A stretch of 64,000 bases of DNA from Mycolicibacterium komanii (GCF_001050035.1 NZ_CVTA01000005.1:1-64000); one strand, 5' to 3'; shown: positions 17,979 through 27,534, counted from the first letter of the stretch. Numbers and translations: made by a program. Notes: generated by a model not told the origin, from the sequence alone.

Positions 17979-19180
17979 CCGAGAACGCCTACCTCGTCGG
18001 TCTACGCCTGACTGGCAGGAGGGTTGTCGTCGTCGGCGGCGGCAGCGTGGCGCAGCGTCGACTGCCGCTTCTGGTGGCCAACGGCGCCGATGTCGTCGTG
18101 ATCGCCCGTGAGGCCACGCCCGTGGTCGAGGCCATGACCGGAATCACACTGCAGCTGCGCGAGTTTCGTCCCGGCGACCTCGAGGGCGCCTGGTATGCGA
18201 TCGCGGCCACCGACGACCCGGCCGTCAACGCGGCCGTCGTCGCCGAGGCTGAGGACCGCCACATCTTCTGCGTCCGCGCCGACGTGGCCATCGAGGGCAC
18301 CGCGGTCACACCCGCATCGTTCGAGTACGAGGGTTTGTCGGTCGGGGTGCTCGCCGGGGGCGAGCACCGCCGGTCGGCGGCCATCCGCTCGGCGATTCAC
18401 GAAGCCATGCAACAGGGGCTCATCGCACCGGACGCGTCGGCGACCACCGACGTCGTGCGCGGTGGCGTGGCGCTCGTCGGCGGCGGACCGGGCGATCCCG
18501 AGCTGATCACCGTCCGGGGCCGTCGACTGCTGGCTCATGCCGACGTCGTCGTCGCCGACCGGCTGGCACCGCAGGAACTCCTCGCGGAGATGCCACCGCA
18601 TGTCGAGGTGATCGACGCGTCGAAGATCCCCTACGGCCGGGCCATGGCCCAGGACGCGATCAACGGCCTGCTGATCGACCGCGCGAAAGAGGGCAAGTTC
18701 GTCGTGCGACTCAAGGGCGGCGACCCGTTCGTGTTCGCGCGCGGCTACGAAGAGGTGATCGCGTGCGCCGAGGCCGGCATCCCGGTGACCGTCGTACCGG
18801 GTGTGACCAGCGCCATAGGCGTTCCCGCACTCGCGGGCGTGCCGGTCACACACCGCCATGTCACGCACGAATTCGTGGTGGTCAGCGGGCATGTTGCCCC
18901 GGGGCATCCCGAATCGTTAGTGAATTGGAATGCCCTGGCCGCGCTCTCGGGCACGATCGTGTTGCTGATGGCGGTCGAACGCATCGAGCTTTTCGCCAAT
19001 GCTCTACTGGAGGGTGGTCGACCTGCGGATACGCCGGTTCTGGTGGTCCAGCACGGCACCACGGCCGCGCAGCGGACTTTGCGCGCGACCCTCGCCGATG
19101 TCGCCGAACGCATCAGGGAAGACGGAATTCGGCCCCCCGCGATCATCGTGATCGGACCCGTGGCCGCCTTCGGCGGTTAA
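17975..19180 (+). CDS. cysG: Precorrin-2 dehydrogenase / uroporphyrinogen-III C-methyltransferase fusion
   Basis: A 401-residue bifunctional tetrapyrrole enzyme. The N-terminal part (about 1-150; VVVVGGGSVAQRR) is the NAD-dependent precorrin-2 dehydrogenase domain. The C-terminal part (about 160-400; VGGGPGDPELIT, VRLKGGDPFVFARG) is the SAM-dependent methyltransferase that makes precorrin-2 from uroporphyrinogen III. It can supply both siroheme and cobalamin branches. GTG 17975 overlaps the cobB stop (GTGA). It corresponds to Rv2847c. Canonical CysG has a longer N-terminal domain with ferrochelatase function; the shorter domain here makes chelatase activity uncertain. Confidence 0.93.
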   Translation: MTENAYLVGLRLTGRRVVVVGGGSVAQRRLPLLVANGADVVVIAREATPVVEAMTGITLQLREFRPGDLEGAWYAIAATDDPAVNAAVVAEAEDRHIFCVRADVAIEGTAVTPASFEYEGLSVGVLAGGEHRRSAAIRSAIHEAMQQGLIAPDASATTDVVRGGVALVGGGPGDPELITVRGRRLLAHADVVVADRLAPQELLAEMPPHVEVIDASKIPYGRAMAQDAINGLLIDRAKEGKFVVRLKGGDPFVFARGYEEVIACAEAGIPVTVVPGVTSAIGVPALAGVPVTHRHVTHEFVVVSGHVAPGHPESLVNWNALAALSGTIVLLMAVERIELFANALLEGGRPADTPVLVVQHGTTAAQRTLRATLADVAERIREDGIRPPAIIVIGPVAAFGG

Positions 19181-19199
19181 AGGATTCTTAAGATTACTG

Positions 19200-19205
19200 T
19201 AAGGT
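19200..19205 (+). promoter_or_regulatory. -10 element (TAAGGT) of efpA
   Basis: TAAGGT ends 7 nt before ATG 19213. The preceding 25 nt are unusually AT-rich for this window and include the 8-bp palindrome TCTTAAGA. A leaderless efpA transcript is likely. Confidence 0.55.
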
Positions 19206-19212
19206 AACCCGC

Positions 19213-20805
19213 ATGACGGCTCTCAATGACGCAGAGCGTGCTGCCATGCGCCGTGACGCCGAGGGTGGGGCAAACCGAGCCTTTTCGCCGCGTTCCCAGA
19301 AGAGCGGTGTTCAGTCCGCGCGGGAGCAAATCGGCAGGTCGCCGACGTGGCTGCCGTCGCGGAGGTTCATCGCGGCGGTCATCGCGATCGGTGGCATGCA
19401 GTTGCTCGCAACCATGGACAGCACGGTCGCGATCGTCGCGCTTCCTAAGATTCAGGACGAGCTGAGTCTCTCCGACGCCGGCCGTAGCTGGGTCATCACC
19501 GCGTATGTGCTGACCTTCGGCGGGCTGATGCTGCTCGGCGGGCGCCTCGGCGACACGATCGGGCGCAAGCGCACCTTCATCGTCGGCGTCGCGCTGTTCA
19601 CCATCGCTTCGGTGCTGTGCGGCCTCGCGTGGAACGAGGCGACGCTGGTCACCGCCCGTCTGCTGCAGGGCGTCGGCGCGGCCATCGCGTCACCCACCGC
19701 CCTGGCGCTGATCGCGACCACCTTCCCGAAGGGCCCGGCCCGCAACGCGGCCACCGCGATCTTCGCCGCGATGACCGGTATCGGCTCGGTGATGGGTCTG
19801 ATCGTCGGCGGCGCGCTCACCGAGGTGTCGTGGCGCTGGGCGTTCCTGATCAACGTCCCAATCGGCCTGGTGATGATCCACCTGGCCCGCAAGACGCTGC
19901 GCGAGACGAGCCGCGAACGGCTCAAGCTGGACGCCGCGGGCGCGATCCTGGCCACGCTCGGCTGTACCGCAGCGGTGTTCGGGTTCTCGATGGGTCCCGA
20001 GCAGGGCTGGCTGTCGCCGATCACGCTGGGCTCCGGCCTGGCCGCGGGTGTCGCGCTGCTCGCGTTCCTCTACGTCGAGCGCACCGCCGCCAACCCCGTC
20101 ATGCCGTTCGACCTGTTCAAGGACCGCAACCGAGTCGCGACCTTCGCCGCGGTGTTCCTCGCCGGCGGCGTGATGTTCACACTGACCGTGCTGATCGGTC
20201 TGTACGTGCAGGACATCATGGGCTACAGCCCGCTGCGGGCAGGCATCGGATTCATCCCGTTCGTAATCGCGCTCGGGATCGGGCTGGGGCTGTCGTCGCA
20301 GCTGGTGCAGATGTTCCCGCCGCGGTTGCTGGTGATCGCCGGCGGCGTGCTGGTGCTGGGCGCGATGATCTACGGCTCGACGCTCGACGCGAACATCCCG
20401 TACTTCCCGAACCTGGTCCTGCCGATCACGATCGGCGGCATGGGAATCGGCATGATTGTGGTGCCGCTGATGCTGTCGGCCATCGCCGGCGTCGGCTTCG
20501 ACCAGATCGGCCCGGTGTCGGCCATCGCGCTGATGCTGCAGAACCTCGGTGGGCCCGTCGTGCTGGCGGTGATCCAGGCCGTGATCACGTCGCGCACGCT
20601 GTACCTGGGCGGCACCACCGGACCGGTCAACGACATGAGCGCCGCGCAGCTGCACGCGCTGGACCAGGGCTACACCTACGGGCTGCTGTGGGTCGCGGCC
20701 GTCGCGGTGATCGTGGGCGCTGCGGCGTTGTTCATCGGCTACACCTCGTCGCAGGTGGCGCATGCGCAGGAAGTCAAGGACGCGATCGACGCCGGAGAGC
20801 TTTAG
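19213..20805 (+). CDS. efpA: MFS efflux pump EfpA (DHA2 family, 14 TMS)
   Basis: A 530-residue drug:H+ antiporter-family inner-membrane protein with a cytoplasmic N-terminal tail of about 50 residues and 14 predicted membrane helices. TMDSTVAIVALPKI and WVITAYVLTFGGLMLLGGRLGD are DHA2 motifs D1 and A. The length equals that of M. tuberculosis EfpA (Rv2846c), and the position after cysG is conserved. EfpA is linked to drug efflux and lipid export. The last codons and stop lie in the first unit of a 28-bp tandem repeat. A paralogue follows directly. Confidence 0.95.
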   Translation: MTALNDAERAAMRRDAEGGANRAFSPRSQKSGVQSAREQIGRSPTWLPSRRFIAAVIAIGGMQLLATMDSTVAIVALPKIQDELSLSDAGRSWVITAYVLTFGGLMLLGGRLGDTIGRKRTFIVGVALFTIASVLCGLAWNEATLVTARLLQGVGAAIASPTALALIATTFPKGPARNAATAIFAAMTGIGSVMGLIVGGALTEVSWRWAFLINVPIGLVMIHLARKTLRETSRERLKLDAAGAILATLGCTAAVFGFSMGPEQGWLSPITLGSGLAAGVALLAFLYVERTAANPVMPFDLFKDRNRVATFAAVFLAGGVMFTLTVLIGLYVQDIMGYSPLRAGIGFIPFVIALGIGLGLSSQLVQMFPPRLLVIAGGVLVLGAMIYGSTLDANIPYFPNLVLPITIGGMGIGMIVVPLMLSAIAGVGFDQIGPVSAIALMLQNLGGPVVLAVIQAVITSRTLYLGGTTGPVNDMSAAQLHALDQGYTYGLLWVAAVAVIVGAAALFIGYTSSQVAHAQEVKDAIDAGEL

Positions 20806-20867
20806 CTCGACATCGAGCCGGGGAGAGCTTTAGCTCGACATCGAGCCGGGGAGAGCTTTAGCTCGAC
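20794..20867 (+). repeat. 28-bp tandem repeat spanning the efpA stop codon (2.6 copies)
   Basis: Units begin at 20794, 20822 and 20850; the first two are identical and the third stops matching after 18 nt. Each unit holds two overlapping dyads, GAGCT-TT-AGCTC and GCTCGA-CA-TCGAGC, so alternative small hairpins are possible. The first unit includes the efpA stop (20803-20805). The rest of 20806-20932 holds the promoter of the next gene. Confidence 0.9.
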
Positions 20868-20918
20868 GGTCTAGCCCGGTACCGCCAGCCGCGACCGACT
20901 ACCCCTGAACACACTCGG

Positions 20919-20924
20919 TAGGGT
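20919..20924 (+). promoter_or_regulatory. -10 element (TAGGGT) of the second exporter gene
   Basis: TAGGGT ends 8 nt before ATG 20933, with no ribosome binding site; probably leaderless. Confidence 0.5.
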
Positions 20925-20932
20925 GGCTGTCC

Positions 20933-22450
20933 ATGTCTGCCGTCGGTGGTTCCTCCGAGTCGACGGACCGCCCCGTTCCGCCCGCGGCGTTGCCGCTCGC
21001 GAAGTCGGTTCTGGGCCCGGCGATCATCGCGATCACCGGCATGCAGCTGATGTCGACGCTCGACGGCACCATCGTGATCGTCGCGCTGCCCCGCATGCAG
21101 GCCGACCTCGGCCTCGCCGACGCCACCAAGAGCTGGGTCATCACCGCCTACGTCCTGGCGTTCGGCGGTCTGCTGCTGCTCGGTGGACGCGTCGGCGACG
21201 CGATCGGCCACAAGCGCGCGTTCCTGTCCGGCGTCGGGGTCTTCACCATCGCGTCGCTGGTGTGCGGCCTGGCGACCGACCCGACCACGCTGATCGTCGC
21301 GAGGGCGGTGCAGGGCACGGGGGCGGCCGTCGCGGCGCCCACCGGGCTGGCGCTGATCGCGACGACGTACGCGGTGGGGCAGGCGCGTAACCGCGCGCTG
21401 GCGATCTCGGCGGCCATGCAGGGCATCGGCTCGGTGCTCGGCCTGGTGCTCGGCGGCGCGCTGACCGTGATCTCGTGGCGGTTGGCGTTTCTGATCAACG
21501 TGCCGATCGGCATCGCGATCATCGCGATCGCGGTGTTCAAACTCGCCGAAACCCACCACGAGCGGCTCAAACTCGACATCACCGGTGCGCTGCTGGCGAC
21601 GCTGGGTTGCACGTCGGCGGTGCTGGTGTTCACGCAGGGCCCGCCGCGCGGCTGGATCGACCCGCTGGTCATCGGCGCCGCGGTCGCGTCGGCGGTGTTC
21701 TTCATCAGCTTTTTGCTCGTCGAACGCACCGCGCAGCACCCGATCGTGCCGTTCTCGGTGTTCGACAACCGCAACCGGGTGATGACGTTCGTCGCGCTGT
21801 TCCTCGCCGGCGGGGTGCTGTTGACGCTGACCGTGATGATCGGGCTACTGGTGCAGGACGTCCTGGGCTACTCGGCGTTGCGGGCCGGCATCTGCTTCAT
21901 CCCGTTCGCGCTCGCCTTCGGAGTGGGCACGGCGGTCGCGGCCCGGCTCGCCCCGCACGTGGCGCCGCGTTGGCTGATCCTCGGCGGCGGCCTGTTCGTG
22001 CTCGGCGCGATGCTCTACGGCTCGACCCTGGACCGCAACATCCCGTACTTCCCAGACTTGTTCGCACCGATTGTCGTCGGCGGCTTCGGCATCGGCGCCA
22101 TCGCGGTGATCCTGCCGCTGTGCGCGATCGCGGGGGTCGGCCCCGGCGAGATCGGGCCGGTCTCGTCGATCACGCTCATGGTGCAGAACCTCGGCGGCCC
22201 GCTGGTGCTCGTTGTGATCCAGGCCGTGCAGACCTCGCGCACGCTGTACCTGGGCGGCACCACCGGGCCGGTGAAGGACATGACGCCGACGCAACTCGAC
22301 GCCCTCGGATACGGCTACACCTACTCGCTGCTATGGGTCGCCGGTGTCGCGGTGTTGGTCGGGATCGCCGCTTTCTTCATCGGCTTCTCGGCCCGCCAGA
22401 TCGCCGCCGCGCAGCACACGAAGGAGGCGGTGGAGGCCGGCGAGCTCTAG
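20933..22450 (+). CDS. MFS transporter, EfpA-like paralogue
   Basis: A 505-residue DHA2-type exporter with about 14 membrane helices, clearly paralogous to the gene before it: shared blocks include WVITAYVLAFGGL, LALIATTYA, FLINVPIG and TSRTLYLGGTTGPV, and both end in Ala-Gly-Glu-Leu. The cytoplasmic N-terminus is shorter than in EfpA. The stop region again contains GAGCT-CT-AGCTC, a relic of the shared 3' end. It appears to be a tandem duplication absent from this position in M. tuberculosis. The substrate is unknown. Confidence 0.92.
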   Translation: MSAVGGSSESTDRPVPPAALPLAKSVLGPAIIAITGMQLMSTLDGTIVIVALPRMQADLGLADATKSWVITAYVLAFGGLLLLGGRVGDAIGHKRAFLSGVGVFTIASLVCGLATDPTTLIVARAVQGTGAAVAAPTGLALIATTYAVGQARNRALAISAAMQGIGSVLGLVLGGALTVISWRLAFLINVPIGIAIIAIAVFKLAETHHERLKLDITGALLATLGCTSAVLVFTQGPPRGWIDPLVIGAAVASAVFFISFLLVERTAQHPIVPFSVFDNRNRVMTFVALFLAGGVLLTLTVMIGLLVQDVLGYSALRAGICFIPFALAFGVGTAVAARLAPHVAPRWLILGGGLFVLGAMLYGSTLDRNIPYFPDLFAPIVVGGFGIGAIAVILPLCAIAGVGPGEIGPVSSITLMVQNLGGPLVLVVIQAVQTSRTLYLGGTTGPVKDMTPTQLDALGYGYTYSLLWVAGVAVLVGIAAFFIGFSARQIAAAQHTKEAVEAGEL

Positions 22451-22463
22451 CTCGCGCGGTCAG

Positions 22464-22469
22464 TAAGGT
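22464..22469 (+). promoter_or_regulatory. -10 element (TAAGGT) of proS
   Basis: TAAGGT ends 8 nt before GTG 22478; a leaderless start explains the missing ribosome binding site. Confidence 0.5.
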
Positions 22470-22477
22470 TGTCGGTC

Positions 22478-24223
22478 GTGATCACCCGCATGTCGGAGCT
22501 GTTTCTGCGCACCCTGCGCGACGACCCCGCCGACGCCGAAGTGCCCAGCCACAAACTGCTGATCCGCGCCGGTTACATCCGGCCTGTCGGACCCGGGCTC
22601 TACAGCTGGTTGCCGCTGGGGCTGCGGGTGCTGCGCAAGATCGAGAGCGTCGTCCGCAGTGAGATGACCGCGATCGGCGGCCAGGAGATCCTGTTCCCGG
22701 CGCTGCTGCCCAGGGCCCCCTACGAGATGACGAACCGCTGGACCGAGTACGGCGATGGCGTGTTCCGGCTGCAGGACCGCCGTCGCAACGACTACATGCT
22801 GGGCCCCACCCACGAAGAGTTCTTCACCCTGACGGTGAAGGGGGAGTACAGCAGCTACAAGGACTTTCCGCTGCTGTTGTTCCAGATCCAGACCAAGTAC
22901 CGCGACGAGGCGCGACCGCGCGCCGGGATCCTGCGTGGCCGTGAGTTCGTCATGAAGGACTCGTACTCGTTCGACGTCGACGACGACGGCCTGCGCGCGC
23001 AGTACGAGGCTCACCGCGGGGCCTACCAACGGATCTTCGATCGGTTGGGCGTGCGCTACGTGATCGTCTCGGCGGTGTCGGGGGCGATGGGCGGCAGCGC
23101 GTCGGAGGAGTTCCTGGCCGAAAGCGAGATCGGCGAGGACACGTTCGTGCGCTGTCTGGAGTCCGGGTACGCCGCCAACGTCGAAGCGGTGACCACTGCG
23201 GTCCCGGAGGCCCTGCCGATCGACGGCCAGCCCGAGGCCAAGGTCTACGAGACCCCGGGCACCCCGACGATCGCCACGCTCGTCGACTGGGCCAACGCCA
23301 CGCTGGACCGCACGGTCACCGCGGCCGACACCCTCAAGAACGTGATGCTCAAGACCCGCCTGCCCGGCGGGGAGTGGGAACTGCTGGCTGTCGGTGTGCC
23401 CGGTGACCGCGAGGTCGACGACAAGCGCCTGGGCGCCGCGCTCGAACCGGCCGAGTACGCATTGCTCGACGACGCCGACTTCGCCAAGCACCCGTTCCTG
23501 GCCAAGGGCTACATCGGTCCGAAGGCGTTGCTGGCCAACGGCGTTCGCTATCTGGTGGATCCGCGGGTGGTCGACGGCACGTCGTGGATCACCGGCGCGG
23601 ACGAACCCGGTAAGCACGTCGTGGGCCTGGTCGCCGGGCGTGACTTCGTCCCCGACGGCACGATCGAGGCCGCCGAGGTGCGCGACGGCGATCCGTCGCC
23701 GGACGGGGCCGGGCCGCTGGTGAGCGCGCGCGGCATCGAGATCGGCCACATCTTTCAGCTGGGCCGCAAGTACACCGACGCGTTCGAGGTCGACGTGCTC
23801 GGTGAGAACGGCAAACCGGTCCGCCTGACCATGGGCTCGTACGGCATCGGAGTGTCGCGGCTGGTCGCCGTCATCGCCGAACAACACCACGACGACATCG
23901 GCCTGCGCTGGCCGTCGGAGGTGTCCCCGTTCGACGTCCACCTCGTCATCGCGAACAAGGACGCCGCCGCGCGCGCCGGCGCCGAGGAGTTGGTCGGTGA
24001 GCTGGACCGGCGCGGCATCGACGTGCTGTTCGACGACCGCACCGCCTCGCCCGGGGTGAAGTTTAAGGACGCCGAACTGCTCGGGGTGCCGTGGATCGTC
24101 GTGGTCGGCCGCGGCTGGGCGGACGGTGTCGTCGAGTTGCGCAATCGGTTCAGCGGCGAGAAGCGCGAGGTCGCGGTCGACGGCGCGGCCGACGAGATCG
24201 TCTCCGCCCTCCGGGGGTCCTAG
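22478..24223 (+). CDS. proS: Prolyl-tRNA synthetase
   Basis: A 581-residue bacterial-type class II synthetase that charges tRNA-Pro. The class II motifs are present in [19 protein letters not shown] and in the C-terminal catalytic segment [10 protein letters not shown]; an inserted editing domain (about residues 225-390) removes mischarged alanine. GTG 22478 gives Val-Ile-Thr-Arg-Met-Ser-Glu-Leu, matching the M. tuberculosis N-terminus; a TTG 9 nt upstream is in frame but overlaps the -10. It is syntenic with Rv2845c and converges on a small gene on the other strand. Confidence 0.96.
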   Translation: MITRMSELFLRTLRDDPADAEVPSHKLLIRAGYIRPVGPGLYSWLPLGLRVLRKIESVVRSEMTAIGGQEILFPALLPRAPYEMTNRWTEYGDGVFRLQDRRRNDYMLGPTHEEFFTLTVKGEYSSYKDFPLLLFQIQTKYRDEARPRAGILRGREFVMKDSYSFDVDDDGLRAQYEAHRGAYQRIFDRLGVRYVIVSAVSGAMGGSASEEFLAESEIGEDTFVRCLESGYAANVEAVTTAVPEALPIDGQPEAKVYETPGTPTIATLVDWANATLDRTVTAADTLKNVMLKTRLPGGEWELLAVGVPGDREVDDKRLGAALEPAEYALLDDADFAKHPFLAKGYIGPKALLANGVRYLVDPRVVDGTSWITGADEPGKHVVGLVAGRDFVPDGTIEAAEVRDGDPSPDGAGPLVSARGIEIGHIFQLGRKYTDAFEVDVLGENGKPVRLTMGSYGIGVSRLVAVIAEQHHDDIGLRWPSEVSPFDVHLVIANKDAAARAGAEELVGELDRRGIDVLFDDRTASPGVKFKDAELLGVPWIVVVGRGWADGVVELRNRFSGEKREVAVDGAADEIVSALRGS

Positions 24224-24300
24224 CGCGAACGTGGGTTACCCGCACGCCTGAGGCGGCCGAAGCGTGGCATAAGCCCACACTCGGCGAAGAGGGCGACGGG

Positions 24301-24768
24301 CTACTCGCTGCCGCCGGGGAACGGCACCGTGACCGGCGTCGTGCCGAGCACCTGGCTCCACCGCGCCGCCGTCACCGCAGCTTGCGTCAGCGCCGCCACA
24401 CCGAACGCGCGCTCCTGTTCGGAGGTGGCCTGCTCGACGACGGCGCGCCATGCGACGGCCGCGTCCTCCTCCATCCGGACCGCGAGTTTGGCGGCGTCGG
24501 TGGGGGTGTCCACTTTCATCGGCAGCTGGTATCCGGCCGCGGGCAGCGGTCCGGCGATCGACCGATCGCTCAGCATCTTCAGCCCGGCCTCGCGGCGTTC
24601 GCGGTGCTCGGCCATGGAGTCCGACACCAGCTTGTTGTCCTCGGGCGTCGAATGCGCCGAGACGATGCCGTAGCCGTAGATTGTCGCGTGCTCGGTGGCG
24701 ATCGCGTCGTACAGCGCGCCGTCCGCGGCTTCCGACGGCCGGGTGGGGGTGGGTTCCGCCGAGGTCAT
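24301..24768 (-). CDS. DUF4439 ferritin-like protein
   Basis: A 155-residue, alanine-rich, all-helical protein of the DUF4439 type, resembling Rv2844. YDAIATEHATIYGYGIVSAH near residues 20-39 and MEEDAAVAWRAVVEQA further on are paired helices with acidic and His residues reminiscent of a ferritin-like four-helix bundle, but a complete di-iron site cannot be confirmed by eye. Its ATG overlaps the stop of the upstream lipoprotein gene by 4 nt, so the two are coupled. Function unknown. Confidence 0.78.
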   Translation of the reverse strand: MTSAEPTPTRPSEAADGALYDAIATEHATIYGYGIVSAHSTPEDNKLVSDSMAEHRERREAGLKMLSDRSIAGPLPAAGYQLPMKVDTPTDAAKLAVRMEEDAAVAWRAVVEQATSEQERAFGVAALTQAAVTAARWSQVLGTTPVTVPFPGGSE

Positions 24769-25298
24769 CGCGTCTTCTCCGGATCGGCGAGCGCGACGGT
24801 GTACGCGGCGGTGCAGGCCGCGGCGATCGACGCGAGCAGCCCCGCGCGGTAGCCGCTGAGTTTGGCGGCGAGTTCGGTGGCGCTCGACGCCGACGCCCGT
24901 AGCGCGTTGCGGGCATCCTTGACCGTCGGGGGCTTGGCGGGCTCGGCGGTGGTGCTGGTCGGCGTCGAGGTAGGCGCCTCTTCGCCGCGCAGCCGGACCA
25001 GTTCGTCGGACAACGCCTGGGCGTGGGCGGCACGTTCGGCGGCCACCGCCGTCAGCGCCTGGGCGACGCTGCCCCGCTCGTTGGCGGCGGCATCGGTGGC
25101 CAGCTGGCTGTCGGCGCGCGCCCGGTCGAGCTGAGCGGCGAGTTCGTCGACTTCCGGCGGCGGGGGCGGGGAGCCGCAGGCCGCCGCGGTCGCGCCCACC
25201 AGCGCCAATGCCGCGGCCGAGGCCAACAGACGTCTCCTGCTGATGGTCGGCGGGGGGCTCGGCACGAGCAACATCTTGCCATTGCGCCCTATCCGCAT
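24765..25298 (-). CDS. Putative Tat-type lipoprotein, alanine-rich
   Basis: A protein of up to 177 residues with an export signal: twin-arginine motif SRRRLL, hydrophobic [13 protein letters not shown], then a Cys that could be lipidated (lipobox ATAAAC, weak at -3). The mature part is Ala/Glu-rich and helical, with a Thr/Ser/Pro linker (TPTSTTAEP) in the middle. ATG 25274, eight codons downstream, is an equally good start and would give a more usual signal length. It is coupled to the DUF4439 gene and divergent from rimP. It resembles Rv2843. The two proteins may form an envelope-associated pair of unknown role. Confidence 0.72.
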   Translation of the reverse strand: MRIGRNGKMLLVPSPPPTISRRRLLASAAALALVGATAAACGSPPPPPEVDELAAQLDRARADSQLATDAAANERGSVAQALTAVAAERAAHAQALSDELVRLRGEEAPTSTPTSTTAEPAKPPTVKDARNALRASASSATELAAKLSGYRAGLLASIAAACTAAYTVALADPEKTR

Positions 25299-25310
25299 CG
25301 GAGTTCGTTT

Positions 25311-25341
25311 GGCGTTTACCGCGGCGGCGCTGGCGTATCGT
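25311..25341 (+). promoter_or_regulatory. Promoter of the rimP-nusA-infB operon
   Basis: TATCGT (25336-25341) is a good -10, with a GTTTAC-like -35 about 16 nt upstream. The predicted leader of about 60 nt ends in GAGGAG, 6 nt before the rimP GTG. Confidence 0.45.
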
Positions 25342-25407
25342 GGAGTGTCGGTTCCAAGGTGTGTCGCCGGGGATCGGGTCCGGACAACTCAAGACGAGGA
25401 GCTCGCC

Positions 25408-25947
25408 GTGACGGAGCATTCTGCGGGATTGCCGTCGCAGAAAGAGGTGATCGAGCTACTCGACGGCGAGTTCGCGCGCGCCGGTTACGAAATCGAGGAC
25501 GTGATCGTCGATCCGGCCGCGCGTCCGCCGCGCATCAAGGTGGTGGCCGACGGGGACGACGGCCTCGACCTCGAATCGATCGCCCAACTGTCCCGAACCG
25601 CCTCCACGCTGCTCGACGAGGTCGACGCCCGGTGGACGCCCTATGTACTCGAGGTCACCTCGCCCGGGGTGGACCGGCCGCTGACCACCGAGAAGCATTT
25701 CCGGCGAGCGCGCGGGCGCAAGGTCGAACTGACGCTGTCCGACGGCACCCAATTGACGGGCCGAATCGGCGAAACCCGCGACGGCGTGGTGCGTCTGGTG
25801 GTGCGGGCCGGCCGGCAGGCCAACTTCTCCGTACGTGAGTTGCCGCTGGACGGCGTTTCGAAAGCTGTTGTGCAAGTTGAATTCTCGCCTCCCAATCCGC
25901 GAGAGCTGGAGCTGGTCGGCCAATCTGGGAAGGAGGCTTCGGCGTGA
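25408..25947 (+). CDS. rimP: Ribosome maturation factor RimP
   Basis: A 179-residue protein needed for 30S subunit maturation. [25 protein letters not shown] is the conserved RimP core joining the N-terminal alpha/beta domain to the C-terminal SH3-like barrel. The frame is open upstream, but GTG 25408 follows GACGAGGAGC and gives the family length (Rv2842c is 183 residues). Its stop overlaps the nusA start by 4 nt, the usual rimP-nusA coupling. Confidence 0.95.
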   Translation: MTEHSAGLPSQKEVIELLDGEFARAGYEIEDVIVDPAARPPRIKVVADGDDGLDLESIAQLSRTASTLLDEVDARWTPYVLEVTSPGVDRPLTTEKHFRRARGRKVELTLSDGTQLTGRIGETRDGVVRLVVRAGRQANFSVRELPLDGVSKAVVQVEFSPPNPRELELVGQSGKEASA

Positions 25948-26987
25948 ACATCGACATGGCCGCGCTGCATGCCATCGAGGTCGACCGCGGAATTCCGGTG
26001 GGCGAACTCGTCGAGACCATCAAATCCGCACTGCTGACCGCCTATCGGCATACCGAGGGGCACGCCGCCGAGGCGCGCATCGAAATCGACCGCAAGACCG
26101 GTGAGGTCAAGGTCATCGCGTCCGAGGTCGACGAGGACGGCAACACGATCAGCGAATGGGACGACACCCCAGAGGGATTCGGCCGCGTCGCCGCGACGAC
26201 GGCGCGTCAGGTGATGCTGCAGAGGTTCCGCGACGCCGAGAACGAGAAGACCTACGGCGAGTTCTCCGCCCGCGAGGGCGACATCGTCGGCGGGGTGATC
26301 CAGCGCGACGCACGGGCAAACGCCCGCGGGCTGGTCGTCGTCCGGATGGGTAGCGAGACCAAGGGTTCCGAAGGCGTCATCCCGGCGGCCGAGCAGGTGC
26401 CCGGTGAACGCTACGAACACGGCGATCGGCTGCGCTGCTACGTCGTCGGCGTCAGCCGCGGCGCGCGCGAACCGCTGATCACGCTGTCGCGCACGCACCC
26501 GAACCTGGTGCGCAAGCTGTTCTCGCTGGAGGTTCCCGAGATCGCCGAGGGCTCCGTCGAGATCGTGGCGGTCGCCAGGGAGGCCGGTCACCGCTCCAAG
26601 ATCGCGGTCACCTCGCGGGTGCCGGGCCTCAACGCCAAGGGCGCGTGCATCGGCCCGATGGGGCAGCGGGTGCGCAACGTGATGAGTGAACTGTCGGGCG
26701 AGAAGATCGACATCATCGACTACGACCCCGACCCGGCGAAGTTCGTCGCCAATGCGCTCTCGCCGGCCAAGGTGGTCTCGGTGGCGGTCATCGACGAGGC
26801 CGCACGCGCGGCCCGCGTCGTCGTGCCCGACTTCCAGCTGTCGCTGGCCATCGGCAAGGAGGGGCAGAACGCCCGGTTGGCGGCCCGGCTCACCGGCTGG
26901 CGCATCGACATCCGTAGCGACGCGCCCCCCGCGGGTACGGCCGAGCCCGATCAGGACGCGGCACGCGGTGCCGTGGGGGACCGGTAA
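25944..26987 (+). CDS. nusA: Transcription termination/antitermination factor NusA
   Basis: A 347-residue RNA polymerase-binding factor controlling pausing, termination and rRNA antitermination. The N-terminal RNAP-binding domain (about 1-105) is followed by an S1 domain (about 110-190) and two KH domains ([15 protein letters not shown] and [16 protein letters not shown]). The acidic repeat domains of E. coli NusA are absent, as in other mycobacteria, and the length equals that of M. tuberculosis NusA. GTG 25944 overlaps the rimP stop. Confidence 0.97.
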   Translation: MNIDMAALHAIEVDRGIPVGELVETIKSALLTAYRHTEGHAAEARIEIDRKTGEVKVIASEVDEDGNTISEWDDTPEGFGRVAATTARQVMLQRFRDAENEKTYGEFSAREGDIVGGVIQRDARANARGLVVVRMGSETKGSEGVIPAAEQVPGERYEHGDRLRCYVVGVSRGAREPLITLSRTHPNLVRKLFSLEVPEIAEGSVEIVAVAREAGHRSKIAVTSRVPGLNAKGACIGPMGQRVRNVMSELSGEKIDIIDYDPDPAKFVANALSPAKVVSVAVIDEAARAARVVVPDFQLSLAIGKEGQNARLAARLTGWRIDIRSDAPPAGTAEPDQDAARGAVGDR

Positions 26988-27052
26988 GCGCCGACGGCGC
27001 ACGTGTCCACGCCGACCAGCGCAGCCATTTCAAATACCAGCGGCAGTGACGG

Positions 27053-27058
27053 TAGACT
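27053..27058 (+). promoter_or_regulatory. Internal -10 element (TAGACT) before ylxR
   Basis: TAGACT ends 5 nt before GTG 27064 in the 76-nt gap after nusA. It would give a leaderless ylxR-infB transcript independent of the rimP promoter. Confidence 0.5.
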
Positions 27059-27063
27059 CACCT

Positions 27064-27456
27064 GTGATCCAGCGCGAGACTTCGGCTTCGGCGCAACGAC
27101 GCAGCCCCGACGATCCTGTCGGACCGGTGCGGACCTGCGTAGGGTGCCGGAAACGAGAGCTGGCCGTCGAACTGCTTCGGGTGGTCGCTGTCGGCAACGT
27201 CGATGGGGCTGGGAATTCTCTCAGCACCCTGACCGTTGACCCGGCGAGAAAACTGCCGGGGCGGGGTGCGTGGCTGCATCCCACTCCCCAGTGCCTCGAG
27301 GCAGCAATTCGGCGGCGAGCGTTCGGTCGAGCGCTGCGCATCACCGGTTCACCGGACGTATCCGCGGTGATCGAGTATGTCGGCACTGTGAGCAGTGCGG
27401 ACCCGCCCGACCTCCCGGCAACAGAACAGGTAGCGAAGAACATGAGCACACCGTGA
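27064..27456 (+). CDS. ylxR: YlxR-family RNA-binding protein
   Basis: A 130-residue protein of the YlxR/DUF448 family, always found between nusA and infB. The hallmark RTCVGCRKR is near residue 25 and GRGAWLHP near 75; the basic surface is thought to bind RNA. The N-terminal extension before RTCVGC is longer than in Rv2840c (which starts almost at that motif), so translation could start further in, but the -10 element argues for GTG 27064. The C-terminus ends in KNMSTP as in the M. tuberculosis protein. Confidence 0.9.
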   Translation: MIQRETSASAQRRSPDDPVGPVRTCVGCRKRELAVELLRVVAVGNVDGAGNSLSTLTVDPARKLPGRGAWLHPTPQCLEAAIRRRAFGRALRITGSPDVSAVIEYVGTVSSADPPDLPATEQVAKNMSTP

Positions 27457-27534
27457 AGTCCCGATGACCATGCGTCATAGCTAACCCGAGGCGCGGCGCC
27501 TACCACCGCTGACGCCTCTAGAGATGGAGATGTA

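Noticed and set aside
20794..20867. Tandem 28-bp units considered as a CRISPR array
   Set aside because: Units are directly adjacent with no spacers and overlap a stop codon; no cas genes are nearby.
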